A stretch of 64,000 nt of DNA from JAAYOS01 sp050950785. GTDB lineage: Bacteria; Bacillota; Clostridia; Oscillospirales; JAAYOS01. A model generated the notes under the pieces. It was not told where the DNA came from, ran no database searches, and saw nothing but the letters and a program-made list of their open reading frames with translations. The position numbers and the translations under genes are program-made. The DNA lies in assembly GCA_050950785.1 (NCBI GenBank), contig JBMNIG010000021.1, forward strand, positions 1 to 64,000, read 5' to 3'. Of this stretch, positions 9,401 to 17,364 are shown piece by piece; positions within the stretch are counted from its first letter, which is position 1; the number at the start of each line of letters is the position of its first letter.

Positions 9401-10018
9401 TTACCTGATAAAGTTTGTGACAACACGCTTTTCTTTTTCAGGCAGGCCGAATTTCTCTTTGCCGAGTTGTATGCTCTTAATAAGGAACGCCATGTTTCTG
9501 CCCAGGGCCCGCATCACTTGCAAGCCTTCCAGGTCCTGCTTTACTTCCTCGGGTGTGTTGCCGTGTACGCTGTTCCAATACTGGCTGGAAGCAACCGGCA
9601 TTCCGGATATAGTAAAGTACTTATTAAGTACGTCAAAAGCAGAACTTGCGCCTCCGCGCCTGCAGCTGACCACCGCAGCGCCGACTTTCATCGTTTTATC
9701 AAAATGAGCGCTGTAAAACAGGCGGTCAGCGAAAGCCTTAAGAGTACCATTTATTGATGCGTAGTATACCGGTGTTCCCAGTACGATCCCGTCACAGGCC
9801 TCAAACTTTGCCGCAACTTCGTTGACTATATCGTCAAACACGCATTTGCCCAAGGTCGCGCATCTGCGGCAGGCAATACACCCGCGAATGTCCAGGTGCC
9901 CGACCTGGATAATCTCTGTCTCGATACCTGCTTTACTTAGTTCGCTTTCGACCTCTTTCAGAGCAGTGTAAGTACATCCCCCGGCATTTGGGCTCCCATT
10001 GATCAGCAGCACTTTCAA
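9401..10018 (-). CDS. Flavodoxin-family NAD(P)H-dependent FMN reductase
   Basis: A 205-residue flavodoxin-fold protein that binds FMN and probably moves electrons from NAD(P)H. The N-terminal phosphate-binding loop is LLINGSPNAGG, the Cys-rich segment CIACRRCATLGKC (about residues 50-62) follows the iron-sulfur flavoprotein pattern, and GTPVYYASING is the second flavin loop. The start is TTG at 10018 with GGGAGGT upstream; the nearby ATG is out of frame. It lies just downstream of a GNAT-methyltransferase fusion on the same strand, and the second copy of that fusion (28177) is also next to flavodoxin-fold genes. Confidence 0.85.
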   Translation of the reverse strand: MKVLLINGSPNAGGCTYTALKEVESELSKAGIETEIIQVGHLDIRGCIACRRCATLGKCVFDDIVNEVAAKFEACDGIVLGTPVYYASINGTLKAFADRLFYSAHFDKTMKVGAAVVSCRRGGASSAFDVLNKYFTISGMPVASSQYWNSVHGNTPEEVKQDLEGLQVMRALGRNMAFLIKSIQLGKEKFGLPEKEKRVVTNFIR

Positions 10019-10123
10019 ATCATATGACCTCCCTTGAATATGATAGTTATTTCAGTTATTTCTCCGTTTGCCGGGGCAATGCCCGGATCGTCGCGGATTA
10101 TGAACTTGAAGACCCCCGATGTA

Positions 10124-11257
10124 TTATTTTTTAGCAACAATTATTGTTGTGTTTTCAGCTCGCCATACCTTCTCAGCAGATGTAAACCCTGCCTGTTGAA
10201 ACATTTTTATCTGGTTTTCTATCGTACAAGGTGTATCTAAATGGTAATACTCTCCGTCAGGGATATTCAGTTCCATGCGGATTTTTCTGTTGTAAGCAAA
10301 AAGCTCGTCTTCGACTTTCTGATCTTCAACCATATAGTCGCACTCAATGTACAACCCTTTCGGTTTCAGCGCCCTATGTATCCTTTTATAGAGTTCAACC
10401 TTTTCGGCTTTATCAAAGTGATGCATCGTTTGAAAAGATATTACCGCATCAAATACTGTTTCTCCATAATCAACTTTGAAATAATCCCCGCAGATAAGCT
10501 TTAAATCCATATCCCCGTGTTTTTCGGACAACCTGCCCAACATAGCCTGTGTCATATCTATTCCAACGACCGACAGGTCAGGAAACCTTTTGAATATTTC
10601 ATCGAGCTCAAGACCCGTTCCGCAGCCCAGGTCAAGCAAAGTCCGGGTACCTTCCGGAATAAGCTCGGCCATCTTTATGTAACCATCCCTGCAGCCTTGG
10701 ACGTCGTTCAGCATGTGTTCATCATAAATATCGACCCGGGCGGCAAAAAAGTCGTCCATCTTTTCAAGCGCAGGCTTATCAACAGTCTTAATTGTCGGTG
10801 CTTCGTATATCCTTGACGGCTCTCCCCAATCACTGATACCGATACCGATGTATTTCCAGCCATACCTTTCATAATACGATGTGTGGTCGGTGCATAAATA
10901 CAGCTTGTCATAGCCGAGTCTGCCGCCCTCTATCCTTGCGTACTCCAGCAGCTTTGACCCCAGGGCGTTGCCCCTGGCCCTTTCTTCGACATACAGCGCA
11001 CAGAGATATGGAAACAGGTCTGTCCTGTCGACAAAATCATTTTGGATCAGCCCGCACCCTCCGATGATTTCGCCCTGTTCATCGACCATGATATACCATT
11101 TCGGGAGCTTCTCATTTTTGTTAATACAGTCGTCAAAGCTCTTCTCATATTCCTTACGGTCAATACCGAATTTTGAAGCAAACCAGGGTATTGCCCGCTC
11201 AGAATAAATGGGGTTGTCCTTTATTGAGATGATTTTGTATTTAATTAGACTCATCAT
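10124..11257 (-). CDS. Fused GNAT acetyltransferase and SAM methyltransferase (copy 1)
   Basis: A two-domain enzyme. Residues about 1-150 form a GNAT domain (IIGGCGLIQNDFVDR, then the acetyl-CoA loop VEERARGNALGSKLL and DKLYLCTDHTSYYERYGW). Residues about 170-377 form a class I methyltransferase with motif I LLDLGCGTGLELDEIF, motif II VVGIDMTQAML and FQTMHHFDKA. Start: the tandem ATGs at 11257/11254 follow a GGAG; an upstream reading-frame extension has no ribosome site and is absent from the paralogue. A close paralogue is at 28177-29298. Targets of both transferase activities are unknown; a resistance or small-molecule modifying role is possible but not shown. Confidence 0.85.
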   Translation of the reverse strand: MMSLIKYKIISIKDNPIYSERAIPWFASKFGIDRKEYEKSFDDCINKNEKLPKWYIMVDEQGEIIGGCGLIQNDFVDRTDLFPYLCALYVEERARGNALGSKLLEYARIEGGRLGYDKLYLCTDHTSYYERYGWKYIGIGISDWGEPSRIYEAPTIKTVDKPALEKMDDFFAARVDIYDEHMLNDVQGCRDGYIKMAELIPEGTRTLLDLGCGTGLELDEIFKRFPDLSVVGIDMTQAMLGRLSEKHGDMDLKLICGDYFKVDYGETVFDAVISFQTMHHFDKAEKVELYKRIHRALKPKGLYIECDYMVEDQKVEDELFAYNRKIRMELNIPDGEYYHLDTPCTIENQIKMFQQAGFTSAEKVWRAENTTIIVAKK

Positions 11258-11318
11258 TTTCTCCATATTAATTAACTTGGACCGGGAATCGGACATGGGA
11301 ACAGGTTCATTGTCCGCG

Positions 11319-12011
11319 TTAATTGAGTTCTGCTTTTACTGCTTTTTTTCCGAAAAACAACCCTGAGGACCATATAAGCCACCAACCCATGAAAACCGGG
11401 GGCAGGGAAGCAACGATTCCTGTTGCATATTTCATTGCCTGTGCCCTTTCTATCGCGCCGGTATTCGTTGTAATCCATATCAAATTATTATTACGCACAA
11501 AGAGTTCTCTTAAGATAAGACTTATGGGGTATAAGGAACGGGTACTTAGAAATATCATTATGTTTGAATTACCCCATGTGATAATAAAGTTGAGAGCCAA
11601 TAATAGAACGGCTGTCGGTGCGGTCAACCTCACAAAATCTCCAAAGCACTTCGATTCCGTTGTTTTATTACGTGTAAACAGGTGTAATACAAACGCGCCG
11701 GTAACCGATATTCCACCGGAAAGAATTGCTGCAGTAACGCTGTCATGTATACCCAGGGCGCGATAAACTTGCCACTCGGCGATCAGGCCGTTTGCAACCA
11801 ATACTTGAAAAAGCACAACAGGATAAACTTTACTCCTGGTCGTAAGAGGATATGCAAGCAGAATTGACATTAAGGCAAACAACACCGCCGAACCCAATGA
11901 ATAAACAAGACTGTTGCGCAATGCCCGAGCTATGTTTTGATCGGTCAAGACATCCGCAACAGAAACCTTTGAATCCATTGCACCTGAGACGAGGAAGTAT
12001 ACAATACCCAA
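11319..12011 (-). pseudogene. Truncated sugar ABC permease (LplC/MalG-like remnant)
   Basis: The 230 codons align in character with the C-terminal two thirds of carbohydrate ABC permeases: LTDQNIARALRNSLVYSLGSA followed by several membrane segments and a final YPISLILRELF segment. The usual N-terminal membrane helix and the EAA loop (EAAxxDGA) are missing or degenerate, and the 5-prime end runs directly into the decayed lipoprotein reading frame. I read it as a permease gene that lost its start through a deletion that joined it to the binding-protein signal sequence. Confidence 0.65.
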
Positions 12012-12247
12012 ACTGATGGCTTTGGTGAATCAGCTGAATTTATGGGTGACGGAGTTTGTGTTGGAATAGTAACTGGGGTTGGTGTTTGCGACTGATTTGT
12101 CAATATAGGTGTCTGTATTGTGAGTGTGCCCGCGTCAAACTCAGATGCGCTGGGCATACTTGTCAGCATATCCATGTCTTTTCCAGAACACGCAACAATT
12201 AAGCATGTAATAACAAGGAGCATTAATAGTAATAAAATCTTTCTTAT
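11945..12247 (-). pseudogene. Decayed sugar-binding lipoprotein (signal peptide stub)
   Basis: Only the first part of a lipoprotein gene remains. Reading from 12247 gives a near-perfect signal peptide (RKILLLLMLLVITC then LIVACSG lipobox) followed by a Thr/Pro-rich spacer like that of the intact protein at 7606. The codon placed correctly after the GGAGGG site at 12247 is ATA, which looks like a mutated ATG; the next in-frame ATG (12223) would cut the signal short. After about 75 codons the frame runs into permease sequence in another frame. Promoter-side palindrome and IS1182 end are the same as for the intact gene, so both derive from one arrangement. Confidence 0.65.
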
Positions 12248-12275
12248 GATTCCCTCCTATAAATATTGCATATTA

Positions 12276-12292
12276 GGCGTTTGCGAAACGCC
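12276..12292 (-). repeat. Second copy of the GGCGTTT-CGC-AAACGCC palindrome
   Basis: Identical on the minus strand to the palindrome at 7558-7574 and likewise placed between an IS1182 end and a lipoprotein start. The surrounding bases (TATGCGC on one side, CTAA and TATAGGAGG on the other) are also shared. Confidence 0.6.
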
Positions 12293-12329
12293 GTAACGCG
12301 CATAAAATCTAGCTTTTTTGTTGTCGAAA

Positions 12330-12642
12330 ACAGTGTAACTCCTCACCGAAATATTGAGTTGTATAAAGAAACAATCCACCATATTCAAGAAAGGAGTTAC
12401 ATGTATATGATAACACAAAACAAAAAGCATACATACCTCTGAATAATCGCTCAAAGCTAGAAAATGCAGATTGTACTATCAATGAAGACGGTATCCCTTG
12501 TTGTCCCCACAACCCCGCCCTCCCCATGAAACATGAAGGTTCTTCAAAACGGAAAAATGGTCTTAAACGTTTGAAGTTTGTATGTCCCATGATACGCTGG
12601 ATAAAAGCTGATAATGGCAAGTATCATCGGGTTTGCCAGTGT
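12330..12642 (+). mobile_element. IS1182 remnant with large internal deletion
   Basis: From about 12330 the sequence matches the transposase-side end of the intact IS, including the ribosome site and the ATG at 12401 giving MYMITQ. After six codons the sequence jumps to the region equivalent to codon 308 of the intact transposase (AYIPLNNRSKLENA on the other copy), so about 300 codons are missing, and a stop follows. Similarity ends at about 12642 inside GTTTGCCAGTG, where csm5 sequence begins. The element is non-functional. Confidence 0.8.
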
Positions 12643-13167
12643 TATTGTCTTTGTTGAGATTCAATGTGTGCAGATATGCTTCTTCAACGAATTTGCTTCT
12701 GGCACCTGGCCGAAGAGTAAAGTCCCTTGGATTTTCACGGATCAATTTCATTAGTATTGCAGTTCGAAAAGCACCTTTCAGTGAACTCCCGGGAATATAG
12801 GGTCGGAATAATTTATCATGGACAAACTCATGGATTTCAGACAGAGACTTGCCGGGAACAAGGGCGTTTCCTGCATTTGTTTTATAGAGGGTCATAGCCT
12901 TAATATCTTTCTCGGAAAACTTGCACTGTCGCAAAAAATCATGCAGGTAGTCCGACGGGCGGTGCAATATAAAGTGTTCATACTCATCAACCAGCCCGTA
13001 CTCAATGATTTTACTCATCAGCTTATCAATGTTAAGGAACAATACTGTATGTGTTTCTGGATCATAACAGTACTCTTTTTTGTTATACGTTTTTCCGTAC
13101 CGATAAACAGAGGGGACCGCGTTTTAAGAATAATACTGTAAACCTGTAGTTGCTCGTTTCCTATCAT
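12643..13167 (-). pseudogene. csm5: csm5 remnant (type III-A CRISPR RAMP), truncated and frameshifted
   Basis: N-terminal part of the Csm5 subunit of a type III-A effector complex. The ATG at 13167 overlaps the csm4 stop as ATGA. The first 30 codons (YSIILKTRSPLFIGTEKRI) are out of frame with the rest (EYCYDPETHTVLFLNIDKL onward); the shift falls at an A-rich stretch near 13080-13090. The RAMP glycine motif is visible as PYIPGSSLKGAFRTAIL. The gene is cut at about 12643 by the IS1182 remnant, leaving roughly half of the usual length. No CRISPR array or other intact csm gene is in the window, so the system is dead here. Confidence 0.8.
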
Positions 13168-13556
13168 AGGTCCACCCCCAATAATATAGGTTTTGAATAC
13201 CGATAGACAGGATGATTTCCGTTTGGTGCCACATTATAGACATCGCCTTTATAAGGTCGCAGAAAAGTCGAGCCAGCTGCAAAGAAGAACTGCGTCAGTT
13301 TCTTGAGCGGAGTTTTACTGAAACTTTCCGACTGGATGAATCCTCCCCTGCGAATAAGAGCATAAGTGCTTCCCTCGATAACATTTCTGATTTCATCTTC
13401 GGCCGGAAGGGATGTGGTCAGGCTAATGAATCGGTTTGCGTCCTGCCGCTCTAAAAAACCTTTTAGAAGCGCATACACATGGTTAGGAGTTTCCTGCAAG
13501 TCCACCCATTCCAAAACTTCAAACTTGCCGTAACCGGAAGACACCTTACCTCCTAT
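13164..13556 (-). pseudogene. csm4: csm4 C-terminal remnant (type III-A CRISPR RAMP)
   Basis: The C-terminal half of Csm4. The family glycine motif reads IGGKVSSGYGKFEV from 13556, and the C-terminus has the characteristic GDVYNVAPNGNHPVYRYSKP. Upstream of the motif in this frame are two consecutive stops, so the N-terminal half is missing or frameshifted. A GTG at 13544 with a GGAGG just before it mimics a start, but these bases encode the GG of the family motif and are unlikely to be a real ribosome site. Overlaps csm5 by ATGA, the normal operon arrangement. Confidence 0.8.
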
Positions 13557-13729
13557 TTATCACCACTTCTCAAGGAAACTTTATCGGTTACCCCACCATA
13601 GCCGAATCTGACATCCACTTCGTCCGTTTCAAAAATCCCTCTCCCGCTAAGAGCATCGAGCGCGACTATGAACGATGAGAATTTTTGCAAAGATTTTATC
13701 CATTTCTTGATGATGTTGAAAGCTTTTTG
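13553..13729 (-). pseudogene. Unassigned open stretch next to csm4 remnant
   Basis: A 58-codon stop-free stretch without a start (contains FSSFIVALDALSGRGIFET and ends RSGDK). Its end sits right before the csm4 glycine motif in another frame, so it may be a frameshifted middle part of csm4 or part of a different csm gene brought there by deletion. I do not recognise it with confidence. Confidence 0.35.
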
Positions 13730-13790
13730 TTATATAATAGTAGACACAAAATTGTAGCCACCTTTTAATCGAATGGAGGAAAGGATAAAT

Positions 13791-14666
13791 ATGATCAAAG
13801 TAGCAATTGTAGGCTTTGGAAATATCGGCAAATCGGTATACGAAGCAATTTCAGCAAGTGAAGACCTTGCGCTTAAATGTATTGTCGAACCTAGGGAAGT
13901 AGCGGTGGATGTGCCGGTACTAAAGAGCGTAACAGAATTGAATGATATTGATGTAGCAATTCTTTGCTTGCCAAGCCGCGCAGTTCCCGATATTGCCGCA
14001 ACACTATTGTCAAAGGGAATTTCAACTGTCGATAGTTTTGACATACATTCAAATATTGTCGATGTCAGATCTAAATTAGATATCATCGCAAAAGAAAACA
14101 ACTGTGCTGCAATTACAGCAGCCGGATGGGATCCGGGTACCGACTCGATAGTGAGGACTTTGATGATGGCAATGCTTCCCAAAGGGATTACCTACACAAA
14201 TTTTGGACCCGGGATGAGTATGGGCCATACTGTCGCAGTTAAAGCAATCTCCGGTGTTAAAGACGCTCTTTCTATGACTGTTCCAACCGGTTCCGGAGTG
14301 CACAGACGCATGGTTTATGTTGAATTAGAGCAAGGAGCCGATTTCTCCACGGTATCGGAGCTGATTCGTAATGACGACTATTTTGTACATGACGAGACTC
14401 ATGTAATTCAAGTTGATAATGTTGACCTTCTGAAGGATGTTGGACATGGCGTCAACCTGATAAGAAAAGGCGTTTCTGGAACTACACACAACCAACGAAT
14501 CGAGTTTAACATGAGCATCAACAATCCTGCACTAACCGGACAGATCTTGGTGTCCGCAGCACGTGCTGTGACAAAGCAAAGACCGGGATGTTATACACTG
14601 ATTGAGATACCGCCAATTGATTTTCTAATCGGTGACAAAGATAAGTTGATTCGGGATTTGGTATAG
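13791..14666 (+). CDS. ddh: meso-diaminopimelate D-dehydrogenase
   Basis: NADPH-dependent oxidation/reductive amination at the D-centre of meso-diaminopimelate, a one-step route to the lysine and peptidoglycan precursor. The Rossmann loop is VAIVGFGNIGKSV at the N-terminus; NCAAITAAGWDPGTDS and GPGMSMGHTVAVKAI are family signatures in the substrate domain. The ATG at 13791 follows GGAGGA by ten bases and is preferred over the longer frame from 13773. At about 291 residues it is shorter than the corynebacterial enzyme and resembles the shorter type. It stands alone, directly after the CRISPR remnant. Confidence 0.88.
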   Translation: MIKVAIVGFGNIGKSVYEAISASEDLALKCIVEPREVAVDVPVLKSVTELNDIDVAILCLPSRAVPDIAATLLSKGISTVDSFDIHSNIVDVRSKLDIIAKENNCAAITAAGWDPGTDSIVRTLMMAMLPKGITYTNFGPGMSMGHTVAVKAISGVKDALSMTVPTGSGVHRRMVYVELEQGADFSTVSELIRNDDYFVHDETHVIQVDNVDLLKDVGHGVNLIRKGVSGTTHNQRIEFNMSINNPALTGQILVSAARAVTKQRPGCYTLIEIPPIDFLIGDKDKLIRDLV

Positions 14667-14821
14667 GATTTGATTTTCACTAAAATAAATCACCATTTGA
14701 TCGTTGACGTGCCACGTGCCATGCTGCCATCAAGGGCTCTACCCCAGCAGTGTTAACTCAATGTATTGGATGTTAATGAACTAAGGAAAGGCTTAATAAA
14801 CACAAAAAATAGCATAAATTT

Positions 14822-14870
14822 AGGACATGCCTTATAGGTAATGAAAAAACTATGATGCATGTCCTTTATT
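14822..14870. terminator. Probable bidirectional terminator between ddh and VOC gene
   Basis: Arms AGGACATGC (14822-14830) and GCATGTCCT (14857-14865) with a long loop, followed by TTATTATT. Lies between convergent genes. The 26-base loop makes it weaker than the others in this window. Confidence 0.45.
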
Positions 14871-14875
14871 ATTCA

Positions 14876-15241
14876 TTAGTTTTTTGGAAAAGTCCTCAGC
14901 TGTACAGATATACCATCCGGATCATAAACATAAAAATATCTGGTTTGGTCGCCGGGATCCTGTATTGGAGACGGGTTCAACCCTTTCTCCAGTGCGAGCT
15001 TGTGCATTTCATCCAGCTTATCTGTCTCAAAGCAAATGAACATTCCCTTGCCCTCAAATGTTTGACCTTGCGGGATGTGAATGAGTTCTATTTCAGTCTC
15101 ACCCTCCCCATTGGTCAAAAAAGCAAGTTCTGCAGGATCGGCCTTAATGCGGCGCGATATCTTCAGTTCGGTCATTGTTTCATAGAAGTTGATTGACTTT
15201 TCCAGATTTCTAACTCTTATTGATATATGTTTTATATGCAT
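14876..15241 (-). CDS. VOC-family (glyoxalase/dioxygenase fold) protein
   Basis: A 121-residue single-domain vicinal oxygen chelate protein. The N-terminus HIKHISIRVRNLEKSINFY and the C-terminal TRYFYVYDPDGISVQL are typical of lactoylglutathione lyase-like proteins; His and Glu metal ligands are plausible at the N-terminal His and ETEIELIH. Whether it is a lactoylglutathione lyase, an epimerase or a sugar-binding variant cannot be told. Monocistronic, convergent with ddh. Confidence 0.8.
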   Translation of the reverse strand: MHIKHISIRVRNLEKSINFYETMTELKISRRIKADPAELAFLTNGEGETEIELIHIPQGQTFEGKGMFICFETDKLDEMHKLALEKGLNPSPIQDPGDQTRYFYVYDPDGISVQLRTFPKN

Positions 15242-15399
15242 ATTACAGCTACCCTTTCTTACGTTCTATTACCATATTCTCAGCATTATTATAACCAAGA
15301 CTTGTCCGCATCACACGACTCCCTGAATGGCATGACCTGTATACTGAAGGCCAGCGTTTTGTATACATATATTAGTGGTAAGTATAGAAGAACAGTGCT

Positions 15400-16416
15400 T
15401 TAGAAAACTTTTTCAACCAGTGTTTTTTTACTGTTTTTATATATTTCTTCAATCACTTGCATGCTAGGCAGAGCTTCGGATATATCACAGTAATAATCAT
15501 TTCCACCTTGTAGAACAGAATAGAAATTATTGATCATTTTGAGATGACCTGCTCCCCAATAGCTTTTTCCTTTGACGATTTCGCTGTTTTCGGCTACAAC
15601 CGATGATTCTCTGCCCACCCTTTTGTAGAGTGTATCATCTCTAATGAGAAGTGAGCCCTTCTCACAAACAACTTCAATTTCTACAGGTGAGTTTGTGGCA
15701 AAGCAGTTTGTGGCGTAAAAAACACCTGTTGCACCGTTTTCGAAGTAAATTGTAGCTTCCGCAGTATCATCCACGTCAATAATACCCTTATTTTTGCGTA
15801 ATGAGGCTGTCCCTTCAGCTTTTCGAATCGGACCGCCAAAATAGCATAGTAGATCGAGGGTATGGATCGACTGGTTCATCAGAACTCCCCCACCCTCTTT
15901 TTCCCATGTGCCCCGCCAATCGCTTCCGGTATAGTATTCGCCTTCACGACTCCATGTCACTAATCCCTTAATGCCTCGGATATCTCCAAGCTCTCCCGAA
16001 TCGAGAATGCACTTAGCTGTCCAGCTGGATGGTATCACACGGTTCTGAAATGATACGCATACCCTTTTACCGCTATCCTTGGCCACTTCTATAATTCTTT
16101 CTATTTCAGCGACATTCATTCCAGCCGGTTTTTCCAAAAAGACATCATGGCCGGTCTGCAATGCCTTAACAGTCATAGGCATATGCAGATAATGCGGCGT
16201 GCATATATGTACTACGTCTGCAATATGATCTTCCAACAACTTATTATAGTTTGTATATCGCTTCACTTCAGGGAGTGCACTTTCAGCAACAGCCAACCTT
16301 TCTGAACTGATATCACAAACCGCAGTGATGTTCGAGATATTTCCGTCCTTTATTGCAGCAACATGCGTCTGCGATACCGATCCAAAACCGATAATCGCCG
16401 ATCTAAGTTTGCTCAT
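15400..16416 (-). CDS. Gfo/Idh/MocA-family NAD(P)-dependent oxidoreductase
   Basis: An NAD(P)-dependent sugar or glycoside dehydrogenase. The Rossmann loop is SAIIGFGSVSQTH, the cofactor/catalytic EKP motif is in VFLEKPAGMNV (about residue 95), and GGGVLMNQSIHTLDLLCYFGG is the catalytic-domain signature with a His. The ATG at 16416 has GAGGA upstream; the TTG four codons earlier is less likely. It is the last gene of a four-gene leftward operon that alternates Gfo/Idh/MocA enzymes with TIM-barrel isomerases, a combination used for oxidising sugar C3 (or inositol) and rearranging or eliminating the keto product. Substrate unknown. Confidence 0.85.
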   Translation of the reverse strand: MSKLRSAIIGFGSVSQTHVAAIKDGNISNITAVCDISSERLAVAESALPEVKRYTNYNKLLEDHIADVVHICTPHYLHMPMTVKALQTGHDVFLEKPAGMNVAEIERIIEVAKDSGKRVCVSFQNRVIPSSWTAKCILDSGELGDIRGIKGLVTWSREGEYYTGSDWRGTWEKEGGGVLMNQSIHTLDLLCYFGGPIRKAEGTASLRKNKGIIDVDDTAEATIYFENGATGVFYATNCFATNSPVEIEVVCEKGSLLIRDDTLYKRVGRESSVVAENSEIVKGKSYWGAGHLKMINNFYSVLQGGNDYYCDISEALPSMQVIEEIYKNSKKTLVEKVF

Positions 16417-16443
16417 CGATTGTACCAATCCTCTTCATTAATC

Positions 16444-17325
16444 TTATTTGATCAATTCACCATAACCAAGTGCACGGATATTCTGAGCAGAGATCTTGAG
16501 ACTTTCCATTACGTCCCGCCCGTAAGTATCATCCTGCTCAATAAAGAAGTATTCAGCTCCACTTTCAAGCCCGGCTTCAATGATCGCAGCGAAATCAAGA
16601 GTTCCCTCGCCAATCTCAGCGAACTGAACTGAATCCATAAGTGCACCGAATATTTTCCGAATGTCGCTTTCCTTCAATATCTCAGGATCGGGAGCACCTA
16701 TCCTGTAATCTTTAAGATGGATCAAATCAACTCTGCCAGCGTATTCCTTGATCAATTTTGCCGGGTCCACCCCTCCGCGCCAAGCCCAGTGTACATCAAG
16801 CTCAAAACCTAATTTAGAAGTGTTTTCGCGTATTAAGTCCAGTCCATGCTTACCATTAAACTTGGCAAACTCCCAGTTGTGATTGTGATAGTACAGCCTG
16901 ATACCATGTTGAGCCAGCTTCTCCGCTGCTCGTTCACACTTCTGGGCAAACTCGATATACTTCTCACCGCAGACCGAATACGTCAGAGGCAAGCTGCCTA
17001 TTCGGACAACCGTGCTGCCGAGCTCTTTGCAGTCGCTGACAATCTTTTCAAAATCGGTTTCAAGACTATATGAGGGTCTGGCCGGCATGTTTGGGTTATT
17101 TGGAAACATTGGTTCAAGTGCGGCTGAAATTACCGGGATCTTTATACCAAAATCCTTGCATGCCTTTTTTAGTTCAGCTATATTGTCCGAGTTCATTTCC
17201 AGCTGAGATACTTCCAGACAGCGAAAGCCTATATCGGCATACTGTCTTAGTGTTTCGTATATACCTATTTCAGCAATTTTCTTGTTCAGCATCATAGATA
17301 TGACGCCTATTTTAGCCTTGCTCAT
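16444..17325 (-). CDS. TIM-barrel sugar phosphate isomerase/epimerase-family protein
   Basis: A 293-residue AP-endonuclease-2-fold barrel, metal-dependent by family. Likely metal ligands are in LYYHNHNWEF, FELDVHWAWRGG, VDLIHLKDYR and the C-terminal EYFFIEQDD. Relatives include IolE (inosose dehydratase), hydroxypyruvate isomerase and glycoside lyases. Starts with ATG after AAAGGG. Lies 28 bases before the Gfo/Idh/MocA gene, so the two products probably act in sequence on one sugar. Confidence 0.83.
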   Translation of the reverse strand: MSKAKIGVISMMLNKKIAEIGIYETLRQYADIGFRCLEVSQLEMNSDNIAELKKACKDFGIKIPVISAALEPMFPNNPNMPARPSYSLETDFEKIVSDCKELGSTVVRIGSLPLTYSVCGEKYIEFAQKCERAAEKLAQHGIRLYYHNHNWEFAKFNGKHGLDLIRENTSKLGFELDVHWAWRGGVDPAKLIKEYAGRVDLIHLKDYRIGAPDPEILKESDIRKIFGALMDSVQFAEIGEGTLDFAAIIEAGLESGAEYFFIEQDDTYGRDVMESLKISAQNIRALGYGELIK

Positions 17326-17364
17326 TATTTATACCCTTTCTATACAAAAGAACTTTTTTGATTG

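Noticed and set aside
12563..12642. Extension of the csm5 reading frame into the IS
   Set aside because: The last 25 or so codons are antisense transposase sequence and not part of csm5.
13080..13090. Programmed frameshift in csm5
   Set aside because: The A-rich run would allow slippage, but the gene is truncated by an IS, so decay or an error is more likely.
13542..13544. GTG with a GGAGG as a csm4 start
   Set aside because: The GGAGG bases encode the conserved GG of the csm4 motif; homology begins upstream, so this is an internal position.
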